Shown here: positions 47,213 to 57,617 of the stretch, in pieces
Numbering within the stretch: position 1 is the stretch's first letter
How the letters are laid out: each line of letters opens with the position of its first letter
Assembly (NCBI GenBank): GCA_004009845.1
Contig: RMBW01000009.1
Coordinates: 62,001-126,000 of the forward strand
Source of the DNA: Davidsoniella eucalypti
Lineage: Eukaryota; Ascomycota; Sordariomycetes; Microascales; Ceratocystidaceae
Direction: 5' to 3'
Length of the DNA: 64,000 nucleotides
The notes under the pieces: model-generated
The model's input: the letters and a program-made list of their open reading frames with translations, nothing else
The model's database searches: none
What the model was told of the DNA's origin: nothing
Translations under genes and position numbers: made by a program

Positions 47213-49030
47213 TTGGTTGTGGCACTGCATCGGCGCACCACATGATAGAGGCACTTTTTGTGCCTGTCAAAGCGAACTCTTCTTTTACATATCCAACTAG
47301 CACTGTATTAAAAACAATCGACGGCGGTTCATGCTACGGAGGCTTTCTTTTAAAGTCACCCATCCTGTTGGGAGTCGTGAGACCACAATTTTGGCTTGGT
47401 CATGACACCTGCTTCACATAAACACATAAAACGGCACTCCCATGCCACTTACCAACTACCAGGCATCCTAATATCGGCACAGCCCTTGTGAGTTTCGTGT
47501 AATTAGCTTTAGGCATCCGCCATTTGAACACTGCGTTCTTGAAGTTCCTCAAAACAGACATTGCAATATGTTCTTACTCCCGGCTTTCCTAGCATATCTA
47601 AACATATGTATATATATATTTATATAATGTGTAATGCTTATGCTTAGAGGCCGCCACCTTGGGATCATCCTAGCACTAGAGGCTATGAGCCTATCAGATG
47701 AAGCTGCCATGGGCTCGACTCGGGTTTTTCCCCTCGCGATCTTGACTACTATACTAGATACTAATAGAGTAGTATATTTACTCTTGGTGTGTGCAGATCC
47801 TTGACAGCTAGCGTTTTAATTGTCTAGGACGGTTGGTACCAGGCCAAAAGATTGCCAATCGACCCGAGCGACACCCAAATAGAGACCTTCTACCATGTTT
47901 GTTGTTTGTTGGGAAAAGAACAGAATAACAGTTTCTACTAGAAACGCTACACAAGTCCAAGCTCTTCTATGTGGTCGTCTATTCCGAAGCAAAGGATAAA
48001 AGGTGCTGTTACGAACTCTCGAGCTTAAACTCGCCCTTCCCCCTTCACCTCTTACTAAATATATGCACATATGTATACTCATCGGCAGGCTCCTCAGCAT
48101 ATACCAGAGTGGTCAATATACTTGCGTCTGCGTGCCGTGTGGGAGCCTTTTCAGTTGGTATACATCATCAAGAGCAAGCGATATAAGCCATCCGTGGGAT
48201 ATTTGTAGCTATATTATAACACAGTACATTGAGGCTGAGCTTCCTGTGAAGCTATGGGCTGGCTATTTTAGAGTTCGAAGAAAGCCAATGCTAGCTTGTT
48301 TCGTTTCATTCACAAGTTGACCCTTGGATTTCTTCTATCCCTATCCCCATAAAGTTATGTCGAGGACAACACGTTGCGGTAAAATGTGGCTCTCAATGGC
48401 CATATCAGGTGAACCCAAACACTCGGAAGCTCGATTACGGCACCCGAGAATTCTCGTAACTCCATTGAAGCAGGGCGACCCGAGGTGGATAGGCATGTCT
48501 CTACCTACTCCACATATAGTCGGAATACCGCCAGCACATAAGCAATGAATGTCCAATTCGCATCGAGCTTATTGTGGCTGGACCTTCAAGAGAATTATTC
48601 CTCTTTATTTGCCTCCTTGTTTTCCTGTCGAATTGCAGGCCTTTCTGCTTTTTTCTGCTTTTTTTTCTTCTTATTCTCTTCATTCTTGTTCTTCTACGTT
48701 GTTCTGACTCATCATGGTATTAATGTGCTAATGCAGTTTATATACATAGGCAACACTTTGGTGCCTTTAAAACCCAAGTTAATGTGAACAACCCAGTTTA
48801 AAAATTGGAGCAAAATGCGGTGTCTTTTTCTCTGTTCCGGTCAAGTTCATTATTTTATACATCAATTATGCCCCAAGGAGTTAATTTGGTCCGCTAAATC
48901 CGGTATTTTTACTTTCAAGAGATTCCAATACGTTCATCTCTCATAAAGTTTAAAAAGTGTGTTTGAAACATTTCGATTATCGCCATGCGCCCTATTGTGT
49001 ACTTTCATTTGATGGCAGTGCCCTTGTCAC

Positions 49031-49038
49031 TATAAATA
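49031..49038 (+). promoter_or_regulatory. TATA-box-like sequence without an assigned gene
   Basis: TATAAATA within cactataaatatagtg. If used, a transcript would start near 49060 and run into the open frame at 49278. No ATG lies between the two until 49305. Confidence 0.3.
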
Positions 49039-49277
49039 TAGTGCGCAAGGCAGCTCAAACTCAAGACAGGCAGTTCCCAGGGGCACCAACACTATACATA
49101 TCAGTATAGGCTTTTCTCGGGTATAATCCGAGTTGATTCGGGTATTGCTGCAGAACATTCTGTCGACAGGCTGGCCATCTCTTTCATTTCGCTATCCTAT
49201 CTGGCCCATCGCATACGTGCTTGTTTGTCTAGCTATTTTTGAATCTTTGATCTACAGGCTCTAGCAGGGTCCCCTAA

Positions 49278-49619
49278 AAAAAGATACTGGGGGCTTCAAA
49301 ATACTATGTACCGCCAGCTGGCAAAGTGTTATCAAATGTTCTTGCTTCTCTACATAAACCAAAAGTAACAAAGAATGAAGCTAACGTTCAGTCTGTCGAG
49401 GCTGCTGGCGAGACACCTCCACGGCTCATTCCAGTATGGGCCTATCCATCTTATATTGTTGTAGAAGATCTTTATCAGGCCTTTCATCGTCATGACAAAG
49501 AGATCCTCCGAGGCCTATCTCCAACCAACTGGCTGATGAGAAAGTTGACACCAGAGTACCAAGGCTCGCCATCTTCTATGTGCTTGGCACATCAGCAAGA
49601 ATGTGTTAGCCAACACTAA
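49278..49619 (+). pseudogene. Unrecognised open frame, possible gene or repeat remnant
   Basis: The frame is open from 49278 (after a TAA at 49275) to the stop at 49617-49619. It has no in-frame ATG near its 5' end; GTG at 49326 is only a nominal start. The translation contains RLIPVWAYPSYIVVEDLYQAF and LRGLSPTNWLMRKLTPEY, with Trp, Tyr and Pro usage that looks protein-like rather than random. I cannot assign a family. Its 5' part (49291-49325, caaaatactatgtac...gccagctggcaaa) resembles the inverted repeat arms near 61.7 and 62.1 kb, so this may be a decayed repeat-derived coding piece. A 5' exon could also exist. Confidence 0.25.
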
Positions 49620-50068
49620 GAAGTACTATCATGATTATCCTATGGGTGCCAGCTAGAGACCTTCATACGCCGTGGTTCATCTGGGGTTCTGTTTCTTTTT
49701 TTAATTTTTTTTTTTAATTCATCTTAGTGTTGCGTTCAACGTCTGTTCCTGGTCTCCTTGGAATATTCTAGATATCTCATCATTGGAGATAGTGATTCTG
49801 GTATCATTATCCCACCGCTGTATGAGTACGATGTTTCCGTGGTCATGCATCAAGCGATTTTCGGTAGCTTTATGAAGCAATGATTGGTTGATGAGTGCTA
49901 TATGGAATGACAGATAGACCTCAATTGAGTTAACACTGGCTATTTGTTGTGCCCGAACATCTTAACAACGGCGACTGGCACGATTACACGGACTGAGGTC
50001 TTTGTGTCAAACAGCTTGGCTATGGGTATATGGGTTTGTATTTGCCCATACGCTGTGTAATGTCTGTG
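49620..50068. other. Non-coding stretch
   Basis: AT-rich, with a T run at 49697-49716. Nothing else is seen. Confidence 0.35.
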
Positions 50069-50425
50069 CTAATCGAACATTGATACTAGCGTCAAACCAG
50101 ACTGAGACAGACAGCTCTCGCTATCGCCGAATTCTAAAAAATAAGAATTATAATGTATGACGTGAAGTGCACCAGCGTACCAGTCTTTGAACATTGTATC
50201 TATCCATGTAATTGCGAGAGCCGACGCCAAAGTAGTGTAAAAGAGATCCTGCCTCAGGTGCTGGGATAGATTCGAAAGGCTGATATTCTCATTTCGGAGT
50301 TTTGCTAAAGTTACCCGATATATTCGGAAAAAAACCAAGGTTTCTAGGCATCTAGCGAAAAGGATGCCAACCGCAACGAAATAACCACCATGAAAAAGCA
50401 TCTCAGGCGTAGTTTCAAGCATCAT
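50069..50425 (-). CDS. Possible small membrane protein
   Basis: Open frame of 118 aa from ATG at 50425 (MMLETTPEMLFHGGYFVAVG). Two hydrophobic stretches, about residues 10-35 (LFHGGYFVAVGILFARCLETLVFF) and 65-85 (LFYTTLASALAITWIDTMF), surround a charged segment. I do not recognise it. It could be an exon of a larger gene or chance. It is divergent from the homoaconitase gene, 330 bp away. Confidence 0.28.
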   Translation of the reverse strand: MMLETTPEMLFHGGYFVAVGILFARCLETLVFFRIYRVTLAKLRNENISLSNLSQHLRQDLFYTTLASALAITWIDTMFKDWYAGALHVIHYNSYFLEFGDSESCLSQSGLTLVSMFD

Positions 50426-50756
50426 GGCCACCCTTTTTGGGCTTAGTCATCCGGATAGTTAGTCTTGTAGCATGGAACTCAATTGATGAGCTCCGATAAA
50501 GGATGCCCCGATTGTACCGGATTGCATTGCGACAAAGCTGATTGGCCCGATAGCGCTTCTCCAGACTTTATTTTTTCTGCGCCTGCCAATTACTTGCGGC
50601 AAGTAGTTCACCCCACCAGTGATAAACACAGCAAACGAAATTCAGGGTTAACGGATTCGATTGCTAACCTCGAAATCATTGCCGGAGCTGTGATTCCCAG
50701 CATCTTGAACTGCTAATCACCTGATCCACGACTTCATTCTGATTTCATCGCCCATC

Positions 50757-53320
50757 ATGCTTCCGCGGGCCAGTGTAAGTCTTTATCCTCTCCGGCCGCT
50801 ACCACCTGCCCAAACTAGCTTAACCTCATAACCTGCATCCGATAATCGCAATGCCCCGGGCTGACTTGCTCAGTTGGATAGTCGGATCTCCGGGTGACTT
50901 ATGGAAACGCCTTCTGGATGGTCTTAAGAATATATTTGCTAATTAACTCTCCTCCTTCTCGGCTGCCGCTATAGACTAGAACACGAACACTAGCTTTGTC
51001 GGCTACCCGCCGCTTGCCATCGACGTCACCTTTTGCCGCCGTTTCTGCATCTTATGCCGGCCGGTTACTAGCCTCCGCACGCCGTAGTTCCGTTCCTTCA
51101 GTGACCGGTTCCGCTGCCCTCTCGACGGCCACCCGTACTCTCAACGCTGACGTGCTCTCCGGTTTCGGCTATGTGGCCGACCCAGCCCCCGATAACCCGC
51201 AGACCCTAACGGAGAAGATTGTCCAGCGGTACTCGGTCGGCCTAGCGCCCGGCAAGAAGGTCAAGTCCGGCGACTACGTCACGCTATCTCCACATCACTG
51301 CATGACACACGACAACTCGTGGCCCGTTGCGCTCAAGTTCATGTCCATTGGCGCTTCGACTATCCATGACAACCGCCAAGTCGTCATGACGTTAGACCAC
51401 GATGTGCAGAACAAGACCGAGAACAACCTGAAGAAGTACCGCCAGATCGAGGAGTTCGCCAAGAAGCATGGCGTCGATTTCTACCCGGCCGGCCGTGGTA
51501 TCGGCCATCAGATCATGGTTGAGGAGGGTTATGCTTGGCCTGGCACTGTAACTGTCGCCTCCGACTCGCACTCCAACATGTATGGTGGTGTCGGCTGCCT
51601 GGGCACGCCTATGGTGCGTACTGACGCGGCGTCTATCTGGGCCACCGGCCGTACTTGGTGGCAGATTCCACCTATTGCCAAGGTTACCCTGACCGGCTTG
51701 ATGCCCACTGGTGTTTCTGGCAAGGACGTCATTGTTGCCTTGTGTGGCTTGTTCAACAAGGACGATGTTCTTAACCACGCCATCGAATTCACGGGTTCCG
51801 AACAAACCCTCCAGTCCATTCCCGTCGATGACCGCTTAACCATCGCCAACATGACTACTGAGTGGGGTGCTTTGAGTGGTCTCTTTCCTATCGATGCCGT
51901 GTTACAGCAGTGGCTACGCGCCAAGGCAACTACGGCCGCCGTTCTTGGCGATGCCGGCAAGGGCCATTTCACTCACGAAGCTTTAGACAAGCTCTTTGCT
52001 AACCCTCTAAGGGCCGATCCCGGTGCTACCTACACCAAGGAGATCTACCTTAACCTTTCGACCCTCTCACCCTTTGTTGCGGGCCCTAACTCAGTCAAGG
52101 TTGCCACCCCACTTCGTGACCTTGAAGCTCAGGACATCACTGTGAACAAGGCTTACCTTGTGTCTTGCACCAACTCCCGCTCGTCTGACATCGCCTCAGC
52201 TGCGCGCGTATTCAAGGAGGCTGCTGCCAACGGCCAGCCCGCCAAGATTGCTGATGGCGTCAAGTTCTACATTGCCGCTGCCTCTATCCCCGAGCAGAAG
52301 GCTGCGGAAGAGGCAGGTGACTGGCAAGTGCTCATCGAAGCTGGTGCCGAGACACTGCCTGCTGGCTGCGGTCCTTGCATCGGTCTAGGAACTGGTCTGC
52401 TAGAGCCCGGGGAGGTCGGTGTGAGTGCCAGTAACCGTAACTTCAAAGGCCGCATGGGTTCCACTGCCGCCAAGGCGTATCTAGCGAGTCCAGAAGTCGT
52501 GGCTGCCAGTGCCCTTAAGGGTAAGATCGCTGGTCCCGGCTGGTACGAGAAGCCCGAAGGTGTCGAGAAGGTTATCATTGGTGAGGGTAGTGGCGACTTC
52601 CTGGCCGACAAGACGCAGAGCATTGAATCTGCCCTTGAGAAGCTGATTGCTCAGGCCGAAGCTCTGGCATCTGCTAGCGAGACTGAAATTCTTGGCACGC
52701 CCGAGAAGGCAGCCGCTAAACCTGACGCTGAGGACACCCTAACGGAGATTTTAGCCGGATTCCCCGAAAATATAGAGGGTGAGATCGTCTGGTGTGACGC
52801 CGACAACATCAACACTGACGGTATCTACCCCGGAAAGTACACATACCAGGACAACGTCCCTAAGGAGACCATGGCACAGGTGTGCATGGAGAACTATGAC
52901 ACCGAGTTCCGCCACATTGCTAAGGCCGGTGATATCCTCGTGGCCGGATTCAACTTTGGCTGTGGTTCCTCGCGTGAACAAGCTGCCACGGCTATCCTCG
53001 CAAAGCAGATTCCCCTTGTCGTATCCGGTAGCTTCGGTAACATCTTCAGTCGTAACTCCATTAACAACGCCCTGATGGGTGTCGAGGTGCCTCAACTGAT
53101 CAAGCGCCTGCGCGAAACCTTCACTGGCGACGATAAGCAGGCTACTCGCCGTACCGGCTGGAAGCTCACCTGGGATGTCCGCCGTTCCAAGGTCACTGTG
53201 ACTGAGGGCGAGGGCGGCCAACAATGGAGCCAGAAGGTTGGCGAGCTGCCGCCTAATGTCCAGGAGATCATCGCCCGTGGCGGTCTAGAGAAGTGGGTCA
53301 AGGCTGAGATCGGCCTGTAG
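50757..53320 (+). CDS. LYS4: Homoaconitase, mitochondrial (lysine biosynthesis)
   Basis: Exon 1 is 50757..50774 (six codons, MLPRAS), the intron is 50775..50974 (200 nt, GTAAGT...CTATAG), and exon 2 is 50975..53320. The product is 787 aa. It converts homocitrate to homoisocitrate through homoaconitate in the alpha-aminoadipate pathway. The N-terminus is Arg/Ser-rich and lacks acidic residues, as in mitochondrial presequences. The [4Fe-4S] ligands are Cys404 (VSCTNSRSSD) and Cys471/Cys474 (GCGPCIGLG). HHCMTHDNSW, DHDVQNKTENN and SDSHSNMYGGVG are aconitase-family active-site segments. The C-terminal swivel domain contains DADNINTDGIYPGKYT and FGCGSSREQA. Without the tiny first exon no ATG opens the frame in a sensible place. 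It is convergent with the MOD5-like gene. Confidence 0.95.
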
Positions 53321-53690
53321 AGCGTAGTATTTTGCTCTATATTGTGTCGTTATTGGCCGTTGAAAAGGTGTACGATTTATACGTGGTATGTTTAGCGAGG
53401 TTATTCGCTGAACCGTATTACACGGGGCGGAGTTTATTACTGTTTTTTTCTTGGTCTTTTTTTTAAAACTTTTTTGCATCTTCCAGAGCATATAACTAGT
53501 GTTTTTTGGTTGTTTCATTCCGGCCTTGCCTTGTTGGAAACTGTACATACAGACGTCAATTTTTTTGGTCTTCACCTTCATCTACAATGTCGTCACTTGA
53601 AGTAGTTTGTTTTCGTTATTTATTGTGGCCGTTCAAAAGAAAAGTGAAAATATGACTATACAATGTGCAAAGATTAGCATGCCTCATTCT
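53321..53690. other. Convergent intergenic region
   Basis: 3' sequence of homoaconitase (plus) and the MOD5-like gene (minus), with T runs at 53441-53475. No gene is seen. Confidence 0.4.
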
Positions 53691-55171
53691 TCATTCTAGG
53701 TCATTATAGATTCGAGTTCTATATAGTCCTAGTTCATCATCAGCCACCAAGACATCGTGTGTTTCTTCGCCTGGAATAGTAGCCAACGCTTTCTTTTTGG
53801 CGTTCTTGGCTACTCTATGATGCCTTCTGCTTTTGATGTGTTTTTGCCATTGGTCTTCGGATACAAGCGTCAGGTGACATAACTCGCATATTTTCTTGAT
53901 TGGTATAGCCCGAGTTTTGATGGGCTCTTCGACGGCTTTCAAAGCTTCACGGGCAATCTCCGAGAGATCTTCTGGGACCGGCAATGCTTCACCGTTCAGA
54001 AAGGAAGCTGTGATGGATATTGCAGGCTCAATGACATTTCTGGTATATTCAGCAGTATCTGTGCTATCCATGACAAATAGCTTAGATATGACATCAGAGC
54101 CTTCTTCTTTGAGTAGCGGCAATAACTTGCGTCTAATCCAACGAGTCTGATATCTGGCATATTGACGTGTCCCTGTCTTCATGTCTTCGAGGGCTTGTAC
54201 TTTCAATTTCTCTAGTTGGCTTGGGTCGGCCGGTGTCTCGTCGTTGATTGCTTCTAGGTAGGCGCGGAACTCCTTAAAGCCAATGGTTTGCCATATGCCT
54301 CTCGTAAGATCGACATCTATGCCAGCTGCATTTTTAGCCGCAAGATAGTTGAACATTTCTTGGATTTCTGTCATGAGGCCGGCATGCTCCATCTTGTCTA
54401 CACGCTTGTCCAGACGATTTTTCAAAACTTCATGATCTGAATAAACCCAGAACATGAGGGTTTCCCACGGCCCCTTGTCAATTTCCATGGAAGAGAGGTC
54501 TGTAGGTGACTTTTGTTGGCGTGCTTGCTGCTCTGCATATATATCAGAAGCCTTCTTTCCCATACGCAGAAAGATTTCAAGTGATCGTCTAATTTTACGC
54601 CGATCATTAGGATGCCATCTATCAGCCATGATAGGGTCAACTTCCTGGAGTTTAGCGTATAGAACATCTGTGGGTTCATCCAAGATAGGGTATTCAGTAA
54701 GGCTGTCAGACTCCTCGGTGACCAGAATGTCTTCAAACATCAAGCCGTTGAGGTAATAGTGTGTGCCTCCAACTACGATAGGCAGCTTGCCCCTGTCGCG
54801 GATGTCTCTAATTATGGATAGAGTTTCACGCTTCCAGTCACCTACAGCCCAAGTCTCTTGGTCTAGATCAATATGGGCAAGTAAGTGGTGAGGGACACCA
54901 CGCTGCTCCGCCTCGGTGATCTGATTCGTGACTACCGGCAAACCACGATACATCTGCATAGCATCGGCATTGATGATCTCGCCGCCATGGCGCAAGGCAA
55001 GCTCAACTGCAAGCTACATGGGAGGCATTGTGGTGTTAGTCGGCCTTGAAACGATGTACTACCGTAAAGGAACTTGCAATGTGTAGATTATATTACATCC
55101 GACTTGCCTGTGCCTGTCGAGCCCATGATGACGACCAGCGGGGTCGTAGGCTTCGTCTTGGTGGCCGACAT
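53691..55171 (-). CDS. MOD5: tRNA dimethylallyl(isopentenyl)transferase
   Basis: Exon 1 is 55171..55097 and exon 2 is 55013..53691, with an intron at 55096..55014 (83 nt). The product is 465 aa. The enzyme transfers a dimethylallyl group to A37 of tRNAs that read UNN codons. Motifs: P-loop GSTGTGKS (17-24), then EIINADAMQMYRGLPVVTNQIT after the splice, IVVGGTHYYLNGL, and DRRKIRRSLEIFL. A C-terminal C2H2 matrin-type zinc finger (Cys401, Cys404, His417, His423) is typical of eukaryotic members. The start at 55171 has a good context (GCC before ATG). An in-frame ATG at 55231 would add 20 residues (MLQFHALYFSLLRLVPSVAA) resembling a mitochondrial presequence. Yeast Mod5 is known to use two starts for dual targeting, so both may be used here. 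Confidence 0.93.
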
Positions 55172-55982
55172 GGCCGCTACAGACGGTACTAGGCGTAAAA
55201 GCGAGAAATACAAAGCGTGGAATTGAAGCATCAGGCCACCAGTAGAGGTGCAGCGCAAGCCCAAAACGATGATACAAGGGGAAATAAGAAAATGTTATCG
55301 ATAGGCCGTGCAGATCCGATGTGAAGTTGCAGTCGAATCGCGAGCATACAAACTCGAACTCGGCAATTCTGGGCTAGAGAATACACGACGTTTTGCCGAG
55401 AAACCTATTCAGCGAATGGCGCTTTCTAGAAGACAGCGTCGCAAAATGCGGGTTCGTGCATCGCTTGGGATATTTTTGGAGGTCTAACCCAGGGCTGTCC
55501 ATCCTCAAACACGCTGTTGTTATTCAGGGAAGCTCAGGGCGGCGACCCACTAAACAAGGTGTTCTACAGGCGGATTCTACAGGCCTTAAACGCTAACAGC
55601 GCCGGCAAGCACAAAGATAGCAGTCACGTGCACCGCTAAAAAAGAGTCGCTCGCGGGCCTAAGCCAGCCAAAGCCACTAGTGGCCAATTTGGACACATCG
55701 TCCGTTTGGCGGGTTCCCGGTTTTGAAGCCAGATCGCCAGCTCTCTATCCACCCCAACCAAAAAGACCCAAAAGACGCCTTTGCTCTTTCTTCTTCTTCC
55801 CTCGCATTCTACTCCAGTTTTTCTTTCCTTCCTCTTCTTCCTCAGTTTATTTTGTCATTTTCATCTCGACAACCAGAGCAACTGAGTGCTCCGTCGTCAC
55901 CGAGTTGGTGTTTTTTTTTCCGTCTGCCGTCTTTCTTCTTAGCCTCATCTTCTGGTATCTGCCCATCTAATCGCCGCCCGTC
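55172..55982. promoter_or_regulatory. Divergent promoter of MOD5-like and SEC61 genes
   Basis: The 0.8-kb region contains a C/T-rich tract on the plus strand at about 55780-55850 directly upstream of SEC61, as is usual for highly expressed fungal genes. The possible upstream start of the MOD5-like gene (55231) lies at its left end. Confidence 0.5.
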
Positions 55983-57617
55983 ATGAGTTCCCGTAAGTAC
56001 TTCCGTCATTGTCACGACTCTAGCCTGCCCGGCGCACTCTATGTGCTTGTCTGCGCGCCCAATTGGCTTCACAATGCCCTCCGCAACACGTGGTTTGACT
56101 ACCCGCTGACTCTTCCCGCTTTTGCGCTGCCACAGTACGCTTTCTCGACCTCGTCAAGCCGTTCGTGCCGTTCCTCCCCGAGGTTCAGCAGCCCGAGACC
56201 AAGATTCCCTTCAACCAAAAGCTGATGTGGACGGCTCTGACCCTGCTCGTCTTCCTGGTCATGAGCCAGATGCCCCTGTACGGTATCGTGTCCTCTGACA
56301 ACTCCGATCCCTTGTACTGGCTACGTATGGTCATGGCCAGTAATCGCGGTACTCTTATGGAACTGGGTATCACTCCCATTATCTCCTCCGGTATGGTCTT
56401 CCAGCTTCTAGCCGGCACCCATATGATTGATGTCAACCTTGACCTAAAGTCCGACCGTGAGCTCTACCAGAGTGCCCAGAAGCTGTTCGCCTTTATTCTG
56501 TCTGCCGGTACCGCCACTGTCTACGTCTTCTCCGGTCTCTACGGTCCTCCCTCTGACTTGGGTGCCGGTATTGTCTTCCTGCTGGTTCTTCAGTTGTTCG
56601 TTGCCGGTATGATCGTCATTCTTCTTGATGAGCTTCTGCAGAAGGGCTACGGTCTCGGCAGTGGTATCTCTCTGTTCATTGCCACCAACATCTGCGAGTC
56701 TATTGTCTGGAAGGCTTTCTCGCCCACTACCATCAACACCGGTCGTGGTCCCGAGTTCGAGGGTGCCATTCTGGCCCTGTTCCACCTGCTGCTGACTTGG
56801 CCCAACAAGCAGCGCGCTCTGCAGGAGGCTTTCTACCGCCAGAACCTTCCCAACGTCATGAACCTGCTGGCTACCATTGTCATTTTTGTTGTTGTCATCT
56901 ACCTGCAGGGCTTCCGTGTTGAGATTCCCGTCAAGTCCTCGCGCCAGCGTGGTGCTCGCGGCTCTTACCCCGTCCGCCTCTTCTACACCTCCAACATGCC
57001 TATCATGCTACAGTCTGCTCTGTCTTCCAACGTCTTCCTGATCAGTCAGATGCTGTACTCACGCTTCTCTGAGAACCTGATCGTCCGTCTCTTCGGTGTC
57101 TGGGAGGCTAAGGAGGGCTCTTCTCAGCTTCGGGCTATCAGCGGTCTTGCCTACTACATGTCACCCCCTCTTAACTTCAAGGATGCCCTTCTGGATCCTA
57201 TCCACACCCTTCTATACATTACCTACATGCTCACTGCCTGCGCCATCTTCTCCAAGACCTGGATTGAGGTGTCTGGCTCCAGCCCCCGTGATGTTGCCAA
57301 GCAGCTGAAGGATCAGGGTCTCGTCATGGCCGGTCACCGTGACCAGAGTATGTACAAGGAGCTGAAGCGCATTATCCCCACTGCCGCCGCCTTCGGTGGT
57401 GCTACCATTGGTGCCCTGTCCGTTGCCAGCGACCTGATGGGCGCTCTTGGCTCTGGTACCGGTACTCTGCTCGCTGTTACGTAAGTTTTCTCTATTCTTC
57501 CATTTTAACCCATCAAGTCAAATACTAACATATATTAATAGCATCATCTACGGTTACTTCGAGATTGCCGCCAAGGAGGGTGATATGGCCGGTATGAAGG
57601 GAATGGTCATGGCCTAA
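55983..57617 (+). CDS. SEC61: Sec61 alpha, ER protein translocon channel
   Basis: Exon 1 is 55983..55992 (only ten bases), exon 2 is 56136..57480 and exon 3 is 57542..57617. Introns are 143 nt and 61 nt. The product is 476 aa, the normal family length. The joined N-terminus MSSLRFLDLVKPFVPFLPEV is the canonical Sec61 start. Landmarks: SQMPLYGI, the plug region and GITPIISSGMVFQLLAG, DELLQKGYGLGSGISLFIATNICE, RGARGSYPVRLFYTSNMPIMLQSAL, and a final exon ending EGDMAGMKGMVMA. It forms the protein-conducting channel in the ER membrane with ten transmembrane helices. Exon 3 encodes the cytosolic C-terminus. Codon use is biased to C/T-ending codons, as expected for high expression. Confidence 0.97.

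Larger units (their letters stand above)
45799..49030. other. 3.2-kb gene-poor region
   Basis: The first 700 bp are the promoter of the zinc-cluster gene, with a purine-rich plus strand near 46140-46230. Beyond that I see only short tandem repeats (46521-46550, 47183-47212) and AT-rich sequence. Open frames of 80-100 codons overlap on both strands and are not convincing. Confidence 0.4.

Noticed and set aside
50975..50998. TTG at 50996 as the homoaconitase start
   Set aside because: Non-ATG starts are rare in fungi, and an ATG exon with a good GTAAGT donor and in-frame acceptor is available upstream.
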